A DNA stretch of 64,000 bases from Pseudomonadota bacterium. GTDB lineage: Bacteria; Pseudomonadota; Gammaproteobacteria; Steroidobacterales; Steroidobacteraceae. The stretch spans positions 372,001 to 436,000 of the forward strand of contig JAFEDT010000011.1 of NCBI GenBank assembly GCA_018241445.1. The letters are read 5' to 3'. Shown here in pieces: positions 54,355-64,000 of this stretch (position 1 is its first letter; the number at the start of each line of letters is the position of its first letter). Position numbers and translations under genes: made by a program. Below the pieces are notes generated by a model. The model had not been told where the DNA came from. It searched no databases and saw only the letters and a program-made list of their open reading frames with translations.

Positions 54355-55377
54355 ATGCCCGGCGTGTCCATGCGACAGATGCTGGAAGCGGGTGTCCATT
54401 TCGGACACCAGACCCGCTTCTGGAACCCGAAGATGGCCTCTTATATCTTCGGCGAGCGTAACCGTATCCACATCATCAACCTCGAGAAGACGCAGCCGCT
54501 GTACGCGGAGGCCGCCGGCTTCATCAAGGGCGTGATCGCTGACGGCGGCACGGTGCTGTTCGTCGGCACCAAGCGCTCGGCGCGCGAGTCGATCCAGAAG
54601 GAGGCCGAGCGCGCCGGCCAGCCCTACGTCAACCAGCGCTGGCTGGGTGGCATGCTCACCAACTTCAAGACCATCCGCCAGTCAATCAAGCGCCTGGGCG
54701 AGATCACTGAACTGGCCGCATCCGGGGCGCTGGACAAGCGCGGCAAGAAGGAAGCGACCCAGCTGCGCCGCGAGATGGACAAGCTGGAACGCAGCCTTGG
54801 CGGGATCAAGCACATGGAATCGCTGCCGGACGCGCTGTTCGTGATCGATGTCGGCCACGAGAACATCGCCATTCACGAGGCCAGGAAGCTCGGCATCCCG
54901 GTGGTCGCCATCGTCGACACCAACTGCTCGCCCGACGGTATCGACTATGTGGTGCCGGGCAACGATGACGCCATGCGAGCCATCCAGCTCTATGCGGCCG
55001 GGATCGCGGACGCGGTACTGGAGGGCAAGGAGTCGGTGCCGCAGGTCGCCATCGGCGAGGACGAGTTCGTGGAACTGGACGAGGCCGGCAATCCGCGGCG
55101 CAAGTCCGCACGTGGCCGGCAGCGCCCGCAGGCGGCGGTGCGCAGCCGCAAGGCGCCGGCAGCGGGCAGGCGCAAGCCACCGGCCGTCAAGCCGGCGCTC
55201 CCGGGCGCAGCATCGCCCGCAGGCGAGGACGAGGACCTGGACGCGGAGCACAGTGCCGCCGAGCCGGCTGTCGCGGCGGGCACCGTGCCGCCGCCGGAAG
55301 CGGTGTCACGCCGCCCGGCCGCTGGCGCACCGCGCCGCAAGGGCCGCGGTGGCGCTGCGCCGTCGGCAGAAGGATAA
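54355..55377 (+). CDS. rpsB: 30S ribosomal protein S2 with long C-terminal extension
   Basis: 340 residues; S2 is usually about 240. The core is normal: [70 protein letters not shown] and [20 protein letters not shown]. From about residue 238 it continues for about 100 residues of Arg/Lys-, Ala- and Pro-rich low-complexity sequence with an acidic patch ([10 protein letters not shown]). The real start is ATG 54355 behind AGGAG. The extension is in frame and ends cleanly 20 nt before tsf, so it is probably translated. Confidence 0.96.
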   Translation: MPGVSMRQMLEAGVHFGHQTRFWNPKMASYIFGERNRIHIINLEKTQPLYAEAAGFIKGVIADGGTVLFVGTKRSARESIQKEAERAGQPYVNQRWLGGMLTNFKTIRQSIKRLGEITELAASGALDKRGKKEATQLRREMDKLERSLGGIKHMESLPDALFVIDVGHENIAIHEARKLGIPVVAIVDTNCSPDGIDYVVPGNDDAMRAIQLYAAGIADAVLEGKESVPQVAIGEDEFVELDEAGNPRRKSARGRQRPQAAVRSRKAPAAGRRKPPAVKPALPGAASPAGEDEDLDAEHSAAEPAVAAGTVPPPEAVSRRPAAGAPRRKGRGGAAPSAEG

Positions 55378-55397
55378 GGACAGCTTCGGACCAGCAC

Positions 55398-56291
55398 ATG
55401 AACATCACAGCAGACGCAGTCAAACAGCTCCGCGAGCGCACCGGCGCGGGGATGATGGAGTGCAAGAAGGCACTCGTGGAGACCAAGGGAGACCTGGACG
55501 CTGCCGCAGAGCTCATGCGCAAGCAGGGACTCGCCAAGGCCGACAAGAAGGCGGCGCGGGTGGCGGCCGAGGGAGTGATCGTGGTGCGCAAGTCGGCGGA
55601 TGCGCACACGGCGGCCATGGCCGAGATCAACTGCGAGACCGACTTCGTCGCGCGCGGCGATGATTTCCGCGCCTTCGCCGAGGGCGTGACCTCCGTGGCG
55701 CTGGAGCAGCGGCCGGCCGACCTTACGGCGCTGGGTGCGCTGCGGCTGCCCAGCGGCGAGAGTGTCGAGGAGCGCCGCCGGGCCCTGGTGGCCAAGATCG
55801 GCGAGAACATCAGCGTGCGGCGCTTCACCGTGATCAACGCCGCCGAGCACCTGGGCGCCTACGTGCACGGCACGCGCATCGGCGCGCTGGTGGCGGTGCG
55901 CGGCGGGCCGGCGCTGCTGGCGCACGACCTGGCGATGCACGTCGCCGCCAGCAATCCGCGCTACCTGAGCGCCGCGGACGTGCCGGCCGAGGTGGTTGCC
56001 AAGGAGCGCGAGATCCTCACTGAGCAGGCACAGGGCGAGGGCAAGCCGCCGGAGATCGTCGCGCGCATGGTCGAGGGCAGGCTGCGCAAGTCACTGGGCG
56101 AGATCACGCTGGCCGGCCAGGCTTTCGTCAAGGACCCGGACGTCACGGTCGAGAAGCTGCTGAAGAACGACAAGGCCCAGGTGCTGGCCTTCGAGCGTTA
56201 CGAGGTTGGCGCCGGCATCGAGAAGAAGTCCGAAGACTTCGTCGCCGACGTGATGGCCCAGGTGAAGGGCGCGGACCCGGTCCGGCACTGA
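55398..56291 (+). CDS. tsf: Elongation factor Ts
   Basis: 297 residues. The N-terminal UBA-like domain ([19 protein letters not shown]) is followed by the core with [14 protein letters not shown], the EF-Tu nucleotide-exchange motif, then the dimerisation domain and C-terminal module ([15 protein letters not shown] segment). It exchanges GDP for GTP on EF-Tu. Co-transcribed with rpsB; a rho-independent terminator follows 44 nt after the stop. Confidence 0.97.
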   Translation: MNITADAVKQLRERTGAGMMECKKALVETKGDLDAAAELMRKQGLAKADKKAARVAAEGVIVVRKSADAHTAAMAEINCETDFVARGDDFRAFAEGVTSVALEQRPADLTALGALRLPSGESVEERRRALVAKIGENISVRRFTVINAAEHLGAYVHGTRIGALVAVRGGPALLAHDLAMHVAASNPRYLSAADVPAEVVAKEREILTEQAQGEGKPPEIVARMVEGRLRKSLGEITLAGQAFVKDPDVTVEKLLKNDKAQVLAFERYEVGAGIEKKSEDFVADVMAQVKGADPVRH

Positions 56292-56335
56292 AGGCGCGGG
56301 GCGGGGGAACCGGCCGCGAACCTGCAGACGAAGGA

Positions 56336-56358
56336 CCCCGCCGCGTGCGGGGTTTTTT
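56336..56358 (+). terminator. Rho-independent terminator after tsf
   Basis: Stem CCCCGC/GCGGGG with a 5-nt loop (CGCGT), followed directly by six T residues. It separates rpsB-tsf from the pyrH-frr operon, which begins 20 nt later. Confidence 0.85.
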
Positions 56359-56378
56359 CTGCAAGCGAGGGAGGACTG

Positions 56379-57104
56379 ATGACACAAGCGGCATCCCGGT
56401 ACCACAGGATCGTGGTGAAGCTCTCCGGTGAGGCCCTGATGGGCGGCGGCGACTACGGCATCGATCCGGCGATCCTCAAGCGTATCGCCGGGGAATTGCA
56501 GGCGATCGCGCAGATGGGAGTGCAGCTGGCCGTGGTGATCGGCGGCGGCAACATCTTCCGCGGCGCCGGCCTGGCGCGCGCCGGCATGGACCGGGTCGCG
56601 GCCGACCACATGGGGATGCTGGCCACGGTGATGAACGCGCTGGCCATGCAGGATGCGCTGGAGAGCCTGGGGATGCATGCGCGCGTGATGTCGGCCATCC
56701 GCATCAACGAAGTGTGCGAGGACTACATCCGCCGCCGCGCGATGCGCCACCTGGAGAAGGGGCGGGTCGCCATCTTCGCCGCCGGCACCGGCAATCCCTT
56801 TTTCACCACCGATACCGCGGCGGCGCTGCGCGCCATCGAGATCGACGCCGACGTGCTCATCAAGGCGACCAAGGTGGACGGGGTGTTCTCCGACGACCCG
56901 CTACGCAACCCGGGCGCGCAGCGCTACGCGCGCCTGACCTTCGACAAGGTGCTCGCCGACAAGCTCAATGTCATGGATGCCACGGCCATCGTCATGTGCC
57001 GCGACAACCGCCTGCCGCTGCGGGTGTTCAATCTCAACAATGCCGGCGATCTGACCCGCATGGTGCGCGGCGAGGAGGTCGGAACCCTGGTGACCTGCGA
57101 GTGA
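56379..57104 (+). CDS. pyrH: UMP kinase
   Basis: 241 residues, amino-acid-kinase fold. Phosphorylates UMP to UDP. Marks: [63 protein letters not shown] and [13 protein letters not shown]. Full length. It starts the group leading to frr and uppS; ribosome binding site GAGGGAGG. Being right after a terminator it needs its own promoter or read-through. Confidence 0.98.
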   Translation: MTQAASRYHRIVVKLSGEALMGGGDYGIDPAILKRIAGELQAIAQMGVQLAVVIGGGNIFRGAGLARAGMDRVAADHMGMLATVMNALAMQDALESLGMHARVMSAIRINEVCEDYIRRRAMRHLEKGRVAIFAAGTGNPFFTTDTAAALRAIEIDADVLIKATKVDGVFSDDPLRNPGAQRYARLTFDKVLADKLNVMDATAIVMCRDNRLPLRVFNLNNAGDLTRMVRGEEVGTLVTCE

Positions 57105-57116
57105 GGAGAGTGCCGG

Positions 57117-57674
57117 ATGATCGATGACCTCAAGAAGGACGCACGCGAGCGCATGGGCAAGTGCGTGCAGGCATTCCAGGCGGACCTGAAGAAGCTGCGC
57201 ACCGGCCGCGCCCACCCCAGCCTGGTGGAGCACCTGAAGGTCGACTACTACGGCAGCGAGGTGCCGCTGCAGCAGGTGGCCAACATCGCAGTCGAGGACG
57301 GGCGCACGCTGGTGATCTCCCCGTGGGAGAAGAGCGTGGTGCAGGCGATCGAAAAGGCAATTTTCAAGTCCGACCTTGGCCTGACCCCCATGACCGCCGG
57401 CACCGTGATCCGCATTCCCATGCCGCCCCTGACCGAGGAGCGCCGCCGCGACATCACCAAGGTGTTGCGCCATGACGCCGAGAACGCCCGCGTCGCGATA
57501 CGCAACGTGCGCCGCGACGTCATGAACGACATCAAGGAGTTGCTCAAGGAGAAGCTGGTCTCGCAGGACGACGAGCGCCGCGCCGAGGCCGAGGTGCAGA
57601 AGCTCACCGACAAGCACGTTGCCGATGTCGATGCGCTGCTGGCCGCCAAGGAGAAGGAGGTCATGCAGGTGTGA
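57117..57674 (+). CDS. frr: Ribosome recycling factor
   Basis: 185 residues, the usual RRF length. Three-helix domain I and a beta/alpha domain II; conserved segments [46 protein letters not shown] and [13 protein letters not shown]. With EF-G it splits post-termination ribosomes. It follows pyrH by 12 nt and overlaps uppS by up to 4 nt. Confidence 0.98.
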   Translation: MIDDLKKDARERMGKCVQAFQADLKKLRTGRAHPSLVEHLKVDYYGSEVPLQQVANIAVEDGRTLVISPWEKSVVQAIEKAIFKSDLGLTPMTAGTVIRIPMPPLTEERRRDITKVLRHDAENARVAIRNVRRDVMNDIKELLKEKLVSQDDERRAEAEVQKLTDKHVADVDALLAAKEKEVMQV

Positions 57675-58399
57675 TGCTGCCGCGACACGTCGCGATCACC
57701 ATGGACGGCAACGGCCGCTGGGCCGCCGCGCGCGGCGCGCCGCGCACCGCCGGCCACAAGGCCGGGCTGGAAGCGGTGCGCCTGTGCATCAAGGAGTGCA
57801 GCCGCCTGAAGATCGAGGCGCTCACCCTGTTCGCGTTCTCCAGCGAGAACTGGCGGCGGCCGGCCGAGGAAGTGACCACACTCATGAGCCTGTTCGTCGA
57901 GGCGCTCGACCGCGAGCTGGACGAGCTGCACCGCCAGGGCGTGCGGCTGCGCTTCATCGGTGAGCGCGGCGCACTGGCGATGCGGCTGCAGACGCGCATC
58001 GCCGCAGCCGAACTGCGCACTGCCGTCAACACCGGGCTGAAGCTGCAGATCGCCGTCAACTATGGCGGCCGCTGGGACATTGTGCAGGCTGCGCGCGCAC
58101 TGGCGCGTGACTGTGCCGCCGGCGCGCTGCGCGCGGCCGACATCGACGAGACGCGGCTGGCCTCGCGGCTGGCGCTGGCGGGGCTGCCCGACGCCGAACT
58201 GCTGATCCGTACCGGCGGCGAGCAGCGGATCAGCAACTTCCTGCTGTGGGAGGCAGCCTACGCGGAACTCTACTTCTGCCCGCGGCTGTGGCCGGACTTC
58301 GAGGCCGCGGACCTGGCGGCGGCGTTGGCGTTCTTTGCCGGGCGCGAGCGGCGTTTCGGCAATACCACGGCGGCGCGCACCGGCGCGGCCGGATCATGA
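57671..58399 (+). CDS. uppS: Undecaprenyl diphosphate synthase
   Basis: 242 residues (GTG start 57671; ATG 57674 directly follows and may be used). cis-Prenyltransferase that elongates FPP to the C55 lipid carrier of peptidoglycan. Motifs: [17 protein letters not shown] (catalytic Asp), [34 protein letters not shown]-type [18 protein letters not shown] and AELYF. Overlaps cdsA by 4 nt. Confidence 0.97.
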   Translation: MMLPRHVAITMDGNGRWAAARGAPRTAGHKAGLEAVRLCIKECSRLKIEALTLFAFSSENWRRPAEEVTTLMSLFVEALDRELDELHRQGVRLRFIGERGALAMRLQTRIAAAELRTAVNTGLKLQIAVNYGGRWDIVQAARALARDCAAGALRAADIDETRLASRLALAGLPDAELLIRTGGEQRISNFLLWEAAYAELYFCPRLWPDFEAADLAAALAFFAGRERRFGNTTAARTGAAGS

Positions 58400-59205
58400 C
58401 CACCAGCTTGCGCCAGCGCGTGTTGACCGCCGTGATCGCGGCTGTGGCGCTGCTGCTGGTCCTGTTCTGCCTGCCGGCTGTGGCCATGGTGGCGGTGGTG
58501 ACCGCGCTGGTGCTGGCAGGGGCCTGGGAGTGGGCGGGATTCGCCGGGCTGCGCGGGCTCACGGCGCGCGGAGCCTACGTGGGCGCGATTGCGCTGCTGT
58601 TGTGGGCGTTCTGGCAGGGCTTCGCGGGACCGCGACTGCCGCTCATGCTGAGCGCGGCCGTTGCGTGGTGGCTGGCGGCGCTCGCCTGGGTTGCCGTTGC
58701 CCCGCGGCGGGTCACGCCGCTGTCAGCGGCGCTGGCTGGAGCCGCCGCGCTGGTCCCCGCCTGGCTGGTCCTGGTGTATCTGCGCCTGCGGGTTCCGCAC
58801 GGTATCCAGTGGCTGCTGTTTACGCTGCTGCTGGTGTGGCTGGCGGATATTGGCGCCTACTTCGCCGGCCATCGCTTCGGGCGGGTGCGGCTCGCGCCAC
58901 AGGTGTCCCCAGGCAAGACCTGGGAGGGTGTGTTGGGCGCCGCACTGATTACCGTGCCGGTCGCCGTCGCGGGCGGTGCCTGGTTCGGCCTGCCGTTGCG
59001 GTTCTTTCTGCCGCTGTGCCTGGCGGCGGTCGCTTTCTCGATCGTCGGGGACCTGACCGAGAGCATGCTCAAGCGCTATGCCGGACTGAAGGACAGCGGC
59101 AGCCTGTTCCCGGGACACGGCGGGGTCATGGACCGGATCGACAGCATCACTGCCGCGGCGCCGGTGCTGGCGCTGGGTCTTGCGGGACTGGGAGTCCTTT
59201 CATGA
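58396..59205 (+). CDS. cdsA: Phosphatidate cytidylyltransferase
   Basis: 269 residues, about eight membrane helices. Makes CDP-diacylglycerol for all phospholipids. The C-terminal family signature is VSPGKTWEG and SMLKRYAGLKDSGSLFPGHGG..DRIDS with the metal-binding Asp residues. Start ATG 58396 overlaps the uppS stop; a longer open frame upstream lies within uppS. Stop overlaps dxr start. Confidence 0.97.
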   Translation: MTTSLRQRVLTAVIAAVALLLVLFCLPAVAMVAVVTALVLAGAWEWAGFAGLRGLTARGAYVGAIALLLWAFWQGFAGPRLPLMLSAAVAWWLAALAWVAVAPRRVTPLSAALAGAAALVPAWLVLVYLRLRVPHGIQWLLFTLLLVWLADIGAYFAGHRFGRVRLAPQVSPGKTWEGVLGAALITVPVAVAGGAWFGLPLRFFLPLCLAAVAFSIVGDLTESMLKRYAGLKDSGSLFPGHGGVMDRIDSITAAAPVLALGLAGLGVLS

Positions 59206-60410
59206 TCGGGGTCGCGGTGCTTGGCTCCACCGGCTCGGTGGGCGAGAGCACGCTCGACGTGCTGGCGCGCAACCCCGGACGCTTCCGCCTGGTGGCGGTG
59301 GCAGCGCATACCAATGCCGCTTCGCTGGCGCGACAGGTCCTGAAATGGCAGCCGCGTTACGCGGCACTCGCCGACCCGCGTGCGGCCTCGCAGCTGCGCA
59401 GCCTGCTGGGCAGCGGTGCGCCAGGGACGCAGGTGCTGACGGGTCCCGAGGCGCTGGAGCAGATCGCCCAGGCGCCGGAAGTGGATTGTGTGATGGCGGC
59501 CATTGTCGGTGCCGTGGGGCTGAGCTCCACGCTTGCCGCGGCACGCGCCGGCAAGCGCGTGCTGCTGGCCAACAAGGAGCCCCTGGTCATGGCCGGGGGC
59601 CTGCTCATCGAGGCGGCCCGCGCCGCGGGCGCCACACTGCTGCCCATCGACAGCGAGCACAACGCCATCTTCCAGTGTCTGCCATCGGGCAGCCAGGCGG
59701 GGGTTGTACCGGCAGGCCTGCGCCGTATCCTGCTGACCGCCTCTGGCGGGCCGTTCCTCGATCTGCCCGCCGAAGCTCTGGAATCGGTGACCCCGCAGGC
59801 CGCGTGCCGGCATCCCAACTGGGTCATGGGGCGCAAGATTTCCGTGGACAGCGCCACGCTCATGAACAAGGGCCTGGAGCTGATTGAGGCCTGCGAGCTG
59901 TTCGGCGTCACTGCGCAGCAGGTCCAGATCGTGGTGCATCCGCAGAGCATCGTGCATTCGCTGGTGGAGTACATCGACGGTTCGGTGCTGGCGCAGCTGG
60001 GTGCGCCGGACATGCGCACCCCCATCGCCCACGCACTGGGCTGGCCCGAACGCATCCCGTCCGGTGTAGAATTCCTCGACCTGCTGAAAACCGGGCGGCT
60101 GGATTTCCGCGCCCCGGATACCGTCAGGTTCCGCTGCCTGGCGCTGGCGCAGGCGGCCGCCAGCGCCGGGGGGCTTCACCCGGTGCTGCTGAACGCCGCC
60201 AACGAGGTGGCGGTTGCGGCCTTCCTCGAGGGCCGATTGAACTTTACGGGCATTGCCGCGGTCATTGAAGCCGTGGTGGAGCAGTGTCCGGCTGGCGCTG
60301 CGGGCGACCTCCAGCAGGTCCAGGCCGCCGACGCGGAAGGTCGGGCACGCGCCCGTGAGCGGATCTTAGGTCTTACTGGCAGTGCAGCGGTGAGGGGCGC
60401 TCACGCATGA
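59202..60410 (+). CDS. dxr: 1-deoxy-D-xylulose 5-phosphate reductoisomerase
   Basis: 402 residues. Second step of the MEP isoprenoid pathway, DXP to MEP with NADPH. N-terminal nucleotide motif GSTGSVG, LLANKEPLVMAG, PIDSEHNAIFQCL, the flexible-loop segment HPNWVMGRKISVDSATLMNKGLE and the C-terminal EVAVAAFL. It feeds uppS and quinone synthesis. Coupled by 4-nt overlaps to cdsA and rseP. Confidence 0.98.
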   Translation: MIGVAVLGSTGSVGESTLDVLARNPGRFRLVAVAAHTNAASLARQVLKWQPRYAALADPRAASQLRSLLGSGAPGTQVLTGPEALEQIAQAPEVDCVMAAIVGAVGLSSTLAAARAGKRVLLANKEPLVMAGGLLIEAARAAGATLLPIDSEHNAIFQCLPSGSQAGVVPAGLRRILLTASGGPFLDLPAEALESVTPQAACRHPNWVMGRKISVDSATLMNKGLELIEACELFGVTAQQVQIVVHPQSIVHSLVEYIDGSVLAQLGAPDMRTPIAHALGWPERIPSGVEFLDLLKTGRLDFRAPDTVRFRCLALAQAAASAGGLHPVLLNAANEVAVAAFLEGRLNFTGIAAVIEAVVEQCPAGAAGDLQQVQAADAEGRARARERILGLTGSAAVRGAHA

Positions 60411-61777
60411 GTTTCATGTGGTCTTTGTTGTGGTTCGTCGTTGCCGTCGGCCTCCTGGTCACCGTGCACGAGTTCGGCCATTTCTGGGTCGCGCGTCGGC
60501 TCGGCTTCAAGGTGCTGCGCTTCTCGGTCGGTTTCGGCAAACCCCTGTTCAAGCGTGTCGCCGGCGCCGATGCGGTGGAGTACGTGCTTGCCGCCGTGCC
60601 GCTGGGCGGCTACGTAAAGCTGCTGGACGAGCGCGAGGGCCCGGTGCCGCCTGCGGACCTGGCACGCTCCTTCACCCGGCGTCCGCACTGGCAGCGCATC
60701 ACCGTGCTGCTCGCCGGGCCGGCCTTCAACATCGGCTTCGCCATCCTGGTGCTGTGGGGCATGTTATGGCTCAACGGCACAACCGAGTTGCGCCCGCAGG
60801 TGGGCGACGTCACCGCGGGCTCGGTGGCGGCCGAGGCGGGGCTGCGCTCCGGCGACGACATTCGCAACCTGGACGGCAACCCGGTGACCAGCCAGCGTGA
60901 GGTGGTTTTCGGACTGCTGGATGCCATGAGCTCCCGCGGCGAGGTTGCCCTGGGCGTGACCGGGCCGGGCGGCAGCCGCAACCTGCGGCTGGTGGTCGCC
61001 GATCCTGCCCAGCGCCGCCACCTGACCGAGCCGGCGGAACTGATGCGCGGGCTTGGGTTCCAGTTCTGGCTGCCGCCCATGCCGCCGGTGCTGGGTCCGG
61101 TAGCCGCGGACGGCCCCGCGGCCAGGGCCGGACTTGCCGCCGGCGACCGGCTGGTGTCCATCAACGGCACGCCCATGAACGACTTCCGCGACATCGTCGC
61201 TTTCGTCAACGCCCATCCGGGTGAGCGCATCGGCGTCGAGTACAGCCGCGGTGGCGTGCTGCACAGTGTCCAGGTCCAGGTGGGAGCTGAGGAAGTCGAC
61301 GGGCGGCGCATCGGGCGCATCCACGTGGCGCCGGCGCCCGGCAAGGGCTACCCGCCGCAAATGCTGCGGCACACGGACCTGTCGCCTGGCGGCGCGCTGC
61401 TGCGCGCGGGGCAGGAGGCCTGGAACATGACCGCGCTGCAGGCGCGCCTGTTCTGGCGCATGGTCATGGGACGGGTGTCGTTGAAGAACCTGAGCGGTCC
61501 GTTATCGATCGCGGAATACGCCGGCGACTCGGCCGAGGCGGGCGTGGCGCCGTTCCTGGGCTTCCTGGTGCTGATCTCCCTGTCGCTGGGGTTCCTGAAC
61601 CTGCTGCCGATCCCGATTCTCGATGGCGGTCAGATCGTGTTCCAGCTGGTGGAGTGGATGAAGGGCAGTCCGCTGTCCGAGCGTGCCCAGGTGTTCAGCC
61701 AGCAGGTGGGGATCGCGCTGCTCATCGTCCTGATGGGCATCGCGCTCTATAACGACTTCGCGCGCCAGTTCAGCTGA
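60407..61777 (+). CDS. rseP: Site-2 protease RseP
   Basis: 456 residues. Intramembrane zinc protease with HEFGH (21-25) in the first helix, two periplasmic PDZ domains (about 115-200 and 205-290) and the third-helix motif NLLPIPILDGGQ supplying the Asp ligand. It completes cleavage of the sigmaE anti-sigma factor RseA in envelope stress. It precedes bamA, the usual order. No rseA or rpoE is in the window. Confidence 0.97.
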   Translation: MSFMWSLLWFVVAVGLLVTVHEFGHFWVARRLGFKVLRFSVGFGKPLFKRVAGADAVEYVLAAVPLGGYVKLLDEREGPVPPADLARSFTRRPHWQRITVLLAGPAFNIGFAILVLWGMLWLNGTTELRPQVGDVTAGSVAAEAGLRSGDDIRNLDGNPVTSQREVVFGLLDAMSSRGEVALGVTGPGGSRNLRLVVADPAQRRHLTEPAELMRGLGFQFWLPPMPPVLGPVAADGPAARAGLAAGDRLVSINGTPMNDFRDIVAFVNAHPGERIGVEYSRGGVLHSVQVQVGAEEVDGRRIGRIHVAPAPGKGYPPQMLRHTDLSPGGALLRAGQEAWNMTALQARLFWRMVMGRVSLKNLSGPLSIAEYAGDSAEAGVAPFLGFLVLISLSLGFLNLLPIPILDGGQIVFQLVEWMKGSPLSERAQVFSQQVGIALLIVLMGIALYNDFARQFS

Positions 61778-61813
61778 AATCAAACGTACCGCGCTTGCGC
61801 GGCAAGTAAATCC

Positions 61814-61832
61814 GGGCCTGTCGATGAGGCCC
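61814..61832. other. Small hairpin in the rseP-bamA spacer
   Basis: Inverted repeat GGGCCT/AGGCCC with a 7-nt loop in the 129-nt spacer, plus a neighbouring CCGCGC/GCGCGG repeat (61792-61805). No T-run follows, so termination is doubtful; attenuation or mRNA processing between rseP and bamA is possible. A sigmaE promoter for bamA could not be identified. Confidence 0.35.
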
Positions 61833-61906
61833 GCTGTACCCGAATAGTGCACATGCAAGAATTTCAACCGTGCCGCACAGGCACGCAGGGCAGGGCGAGA
61901 CGCAGT

Positions 61907-64000
61907 ATGCGAACCGGTGTGGCGGTGACCGCCGTCGCACTGGCGGTTCGCGGCGCGCTGGCATTCGCGCAAGAGCAGCTCCCGGCACCGGCAAACGCCG
62001 CCCCGGCGAGCGCTGCGGCTGCGCCGGCACCCGCGAGCGCCGAGTCCGCGGCCGCCCCGGCTGCCGTGGCCCCGTCCCTGGCTGACTTCACGGTCGGCGA
62101 CATCCGCATCGAGGGGCTGCAGCGCGTCTCCGAGGGCACGGTGTACAACTACCTGCCCGTCAACATCGGTGATCACCTGACGGCACAGCGGGTGCGCGAG
62201 GCGATCCGCGCCCTGTACGCCACGGGCTTTTTCCGCGACGTGCAGATGCGCCGCGATGATCGCACGCTGGTGGTGGTGGTGCTGGAGCGGCCGTCGATCG
62301 AGAGCTTCGAGATCACCGGCAACAAGGACATCAAGACCGAGGACCTGCAGAAGTCGCTGCGCGGCGTCGGCCTGGCCACCGGCAAGACCTTCGACCGCTC
62401 GGTGCTGGAGGACGTAACCGGGTACCTGACCGACCAGTACTACAGCCGCGGCAAGTACGGGGTGCGCATCGACACCAAGGTCGATGAAGAGGCCGGCAAC
62501 CGCGTCAAGATCAAGATCGACATCAAGGAGGGCGCGCGCGCCAAGATCCGCGAGATCAACATCGTCGGCGACACGCGCTTTAAGCAAAAGGACATCCTCG
62601 AGACGCTGGAGCTCAAGACTCCCAACTGGCTGTCCTGGTACAAGCAGGACGACCGCTACTCGCGCGATTCGCTGCAGGGCGACCTGGAGAAGATCCGCAA
62701 CTACTACATGGACCGCGGCTACGCCAGCTTCCAGCTCGACTCCACCCAGGTGGCGATCGCGCCCGAGAAAGAGGATATCTTCATCACGGTCAACGTCGAT
62801 GAAGGCCAGGTCTACAAGGTGTCGGAGATCAAGCTCGCCGGCACCTTCGTGGTGCCGCGCGCGGAGCTGCAGCAGCTGGTGCTGATCCACTCGGGCGAGA
62901 CCTTCAACCGCAAGCTGATTACCGCCTCACAGGAGCTGATGCAGAACCGCATGGGCCGCGACGGTTACGCCTTCGCCAAGGTGGAGCCGGTGCCCACGAC
63001 CGACAACGCCACCCACACGGTGTCGCTGACCTTCTTCATCGACCCGGGCAACCGCGTGTACGTGCGCAACATCAGCTTCTCCGGCGCCAACCGCATCAAC
63101 GACGAGGTGCTGCGGCGCGAGCTGCGGCAGCTGGAGGGCGGCTGGCTGTCCAACACCGCGCTGGAGCGCTCCAAGCAGCGCATCCAGCGCCTGCCGTACG
63201 TGAAATCGGTGGAATTCGAGACCACGCCGGTGCCCGGCACGCCCGACCTGGTGGATGTGAACTTCAAGATCGAGGAGGGTCCGGCCTCGCAGCTGTCGGG
63301 CGGCATCGGTTACTCCGAGACCTACAAGTTCATGTTGAACGGCAGCTACGCCGATGCTGACTTCCTGGGCACCGGGCAGCGCGTGGCCGTCAACATCAAC
63401 GCCGGCGCCTACAGCAAGGTCTACAGCATCCAGCACACCCAGCCGTACACCAGCATCGACAACCTGCAGCGTTCGCTGTCGCTGACCTACAGCGACGTGA
63501 CCCAGTTTGTCTCGTCCTCCTCCAACTTCTCATCGCGTACCCTGAGCTTCGGTCCGACCTGGGCCTACCCGATCACCGAGTTCCAGTACTTCCGCTTCGG
63601 CGCGGCATTCAACAGCTCGCACCTGCTGACCAGTTCGCTGGGCAGCGCGCTGCAGGCGCAGCAGTGGGTGCAGCAGAACGGCCATCCCTACAGGAAGGTC
63701 GGCCACGACGATGCGACCAACAACCAGTATGTGTTCTACGGCACTGACTTCAACGCCATCGAGGGGGTGGCAGGCTGGGACTGGGACACCCGCAACCGCA
63801 CGCTGTTCGCCGACCGCGGCATGCGCCAGTCGCTCTCCTATTCCGTGACCCTGCCCGGCAGCGACGTCAAGTACTGGGTAGGCAACTACCAGTTCCTCAA
63901 ATACGTCCCGCTGGGACGATTCTTCACCCTGTCGCTGATGGCCGGAGTGGACTACGGCGCCGCCCTGGGCAAAACGACCGCGATTCCGCCCTATCGCCAG
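61907..64000 (+). CDS. bamA: Outer membrane protein assembly factor BamA (partial)
   Basis: 698 residues visible; the last part of the barrel is beyond the window. Signal peptide (1-21), then an Ala/Pro-rich linker to about 57, longer than usual, then five POTRA domains (first FTVGDIRIEGLQRVSEGTVYNYLP, further starts near SIESFEITGNKDI, IREINIVGDTRF, VYKVSEIKLAGTF and VYVRNISFSGANR) and the Omp85 barrel from about residue 450. Central subunit of the BAM complex, which inserts outer membrane proteins, including the porins encoded here. Start ATG 61907. Confidence 0.96.
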   Translation, partial: MRTGVAVTAVALAVRGALAFAQEQLPAPANAAPASAAAAPAPASAESAAAPAAVAPSLADFTVGDIRIEGLQRVSEGTVYNYLPVNIGDHLTAQRVREAIRALYATGFFRDVQMRRDDRTLVVVVLERPSIESFEITGNKDIKTEDLQKSLRGVGLATGKTFDRSVLEDVTGYLTDQYYSRGKYGVRIDTKVDEEAGNRVKIKIDIKEGARAKIREINIVGDTRFKQKDILETLELKTPNWLSWYKQDDRYSRDSLQGDLEKIRNYYMDRGYASFQLDSTQVAIAPEKEDIFITVNVDEGQVYKVSEIKLAGTFVVPRAELQQLVLIHSGETFNRKLITASQELMQNRMGRDGYAFAKVEPVPTTDNATHTVSLTFFIDPGNRVYVRNISFSGANRINDEVLRRELRQLEGGWLSNTALERSKQRIQRLPYVKSVEFETTPVPGTPDLVDVNFKIEEGPASQLSGGIGYSETYKFMLNGSYADADFLGTGQRVAVNINAGAYSKVYSIQHTQPYTSIDNLQRSLSLTYSDVTQFVSSSSNFSSRTLSFGPTWAYPITEFQYFRFGAAFNSSHLLTSSLGSALQAQQWVQQNGHPYRKVGHDDATNNQYVFYGTDFNAIEGVAGWDWDTRNRTLFADRGMRQSLSYSVTLPGSDVKYWVGNYQFLKYVPLGRFFTLSLMAGVDYGAALGKTTAIPPYRQ

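Overview
The window is 64 kb of GC-rich, densely coded bacterial chromosome. The order map / glnD-dapC-dapD / rpsB-tsf-pyrH-frr-uppS-cdsA-dxr-rseP-bamA, the YeaG-YeaH-SpoVR trio, the DsbB and DusA types and a gammaproteobacterial-style pho/pst set point to a gammaproteobacterium. I cannot name a genus. I recognise no tRNA, rRNA, CRISPR array, insertion sequence, integrase or phage gene. Both window ends cut a gene: the oxidase-like subunit I at the left and bamA at the right.

1-15.4 kb, accessory respiration and stress. A two-subunit heme-copper enzyme (CuA subunit II; subunit I without the usual active-site tyrosine) sits behind a sigma70 promoter overlapped by an NsrR-like palindrome, so it is probably a nitric oxide reductase. 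Next come a small helical protein, an OsmC remnant with its centre deleted, a P-type cation ATPase with a BON-domain partner, a soluble histidine kinase/FixJ-type regulator pair, an eRF1-like small protein, a PAS hybrid kinase, Hsp20 and anaerobic HemN. A Cyc2-like fused cytochrome-porin follows, broken by one frameshift and trailed by a diheme cytochrome c4. A small unknown protein and a tandem universal stress protein close the block. The mix resembles low-oxygen/NO survival islands.

15.4-22.7 kb, housekeeping: a PilZ-like protein, DusA, a class III cyclase-FHA fusion, GTP-dependent PEP carboxykinase, a DinG/YoaA helicase and TsaB.

22.7-39.1 kb, phosphate regulon and neighbours. phoB-phoR-phoU, dsbB, dapE (opposite strand) and pstS-C-A-B-B carry Pho boxes before phoB and pstS. 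A third, very good Pho array lies before a coiled-coil porin at 37.3-38.9 kb. Between pst and that porin lies prkA-yeaH-spoVR.

39.1-48.5 kb, envelope: a two-component system, RND adaptor, permease and outer membrane factor overlap head to tail as one operon, followed by a convergent general porin.

48.5-64 kb, core: map-glnD-dapC-dapD runs leftward (lysine/peptidoglycan precursor and nitrogen sensing). rpsB-tsf (with promoter, putative S2-type leader and terminator) and pyrH-frr-uppS-cdsA-dxr-rseP-bamA run rightward (translation, isoprenoid, phospholipid and outer membrane assembly). The best candidates for something less ordinary are the NO-controlled CuA enzyme, the frameshifted Cyc2-like gene, the tandem PstB paralogues, the extended ribosomal protein S2 and the phased Pho array on the porin.
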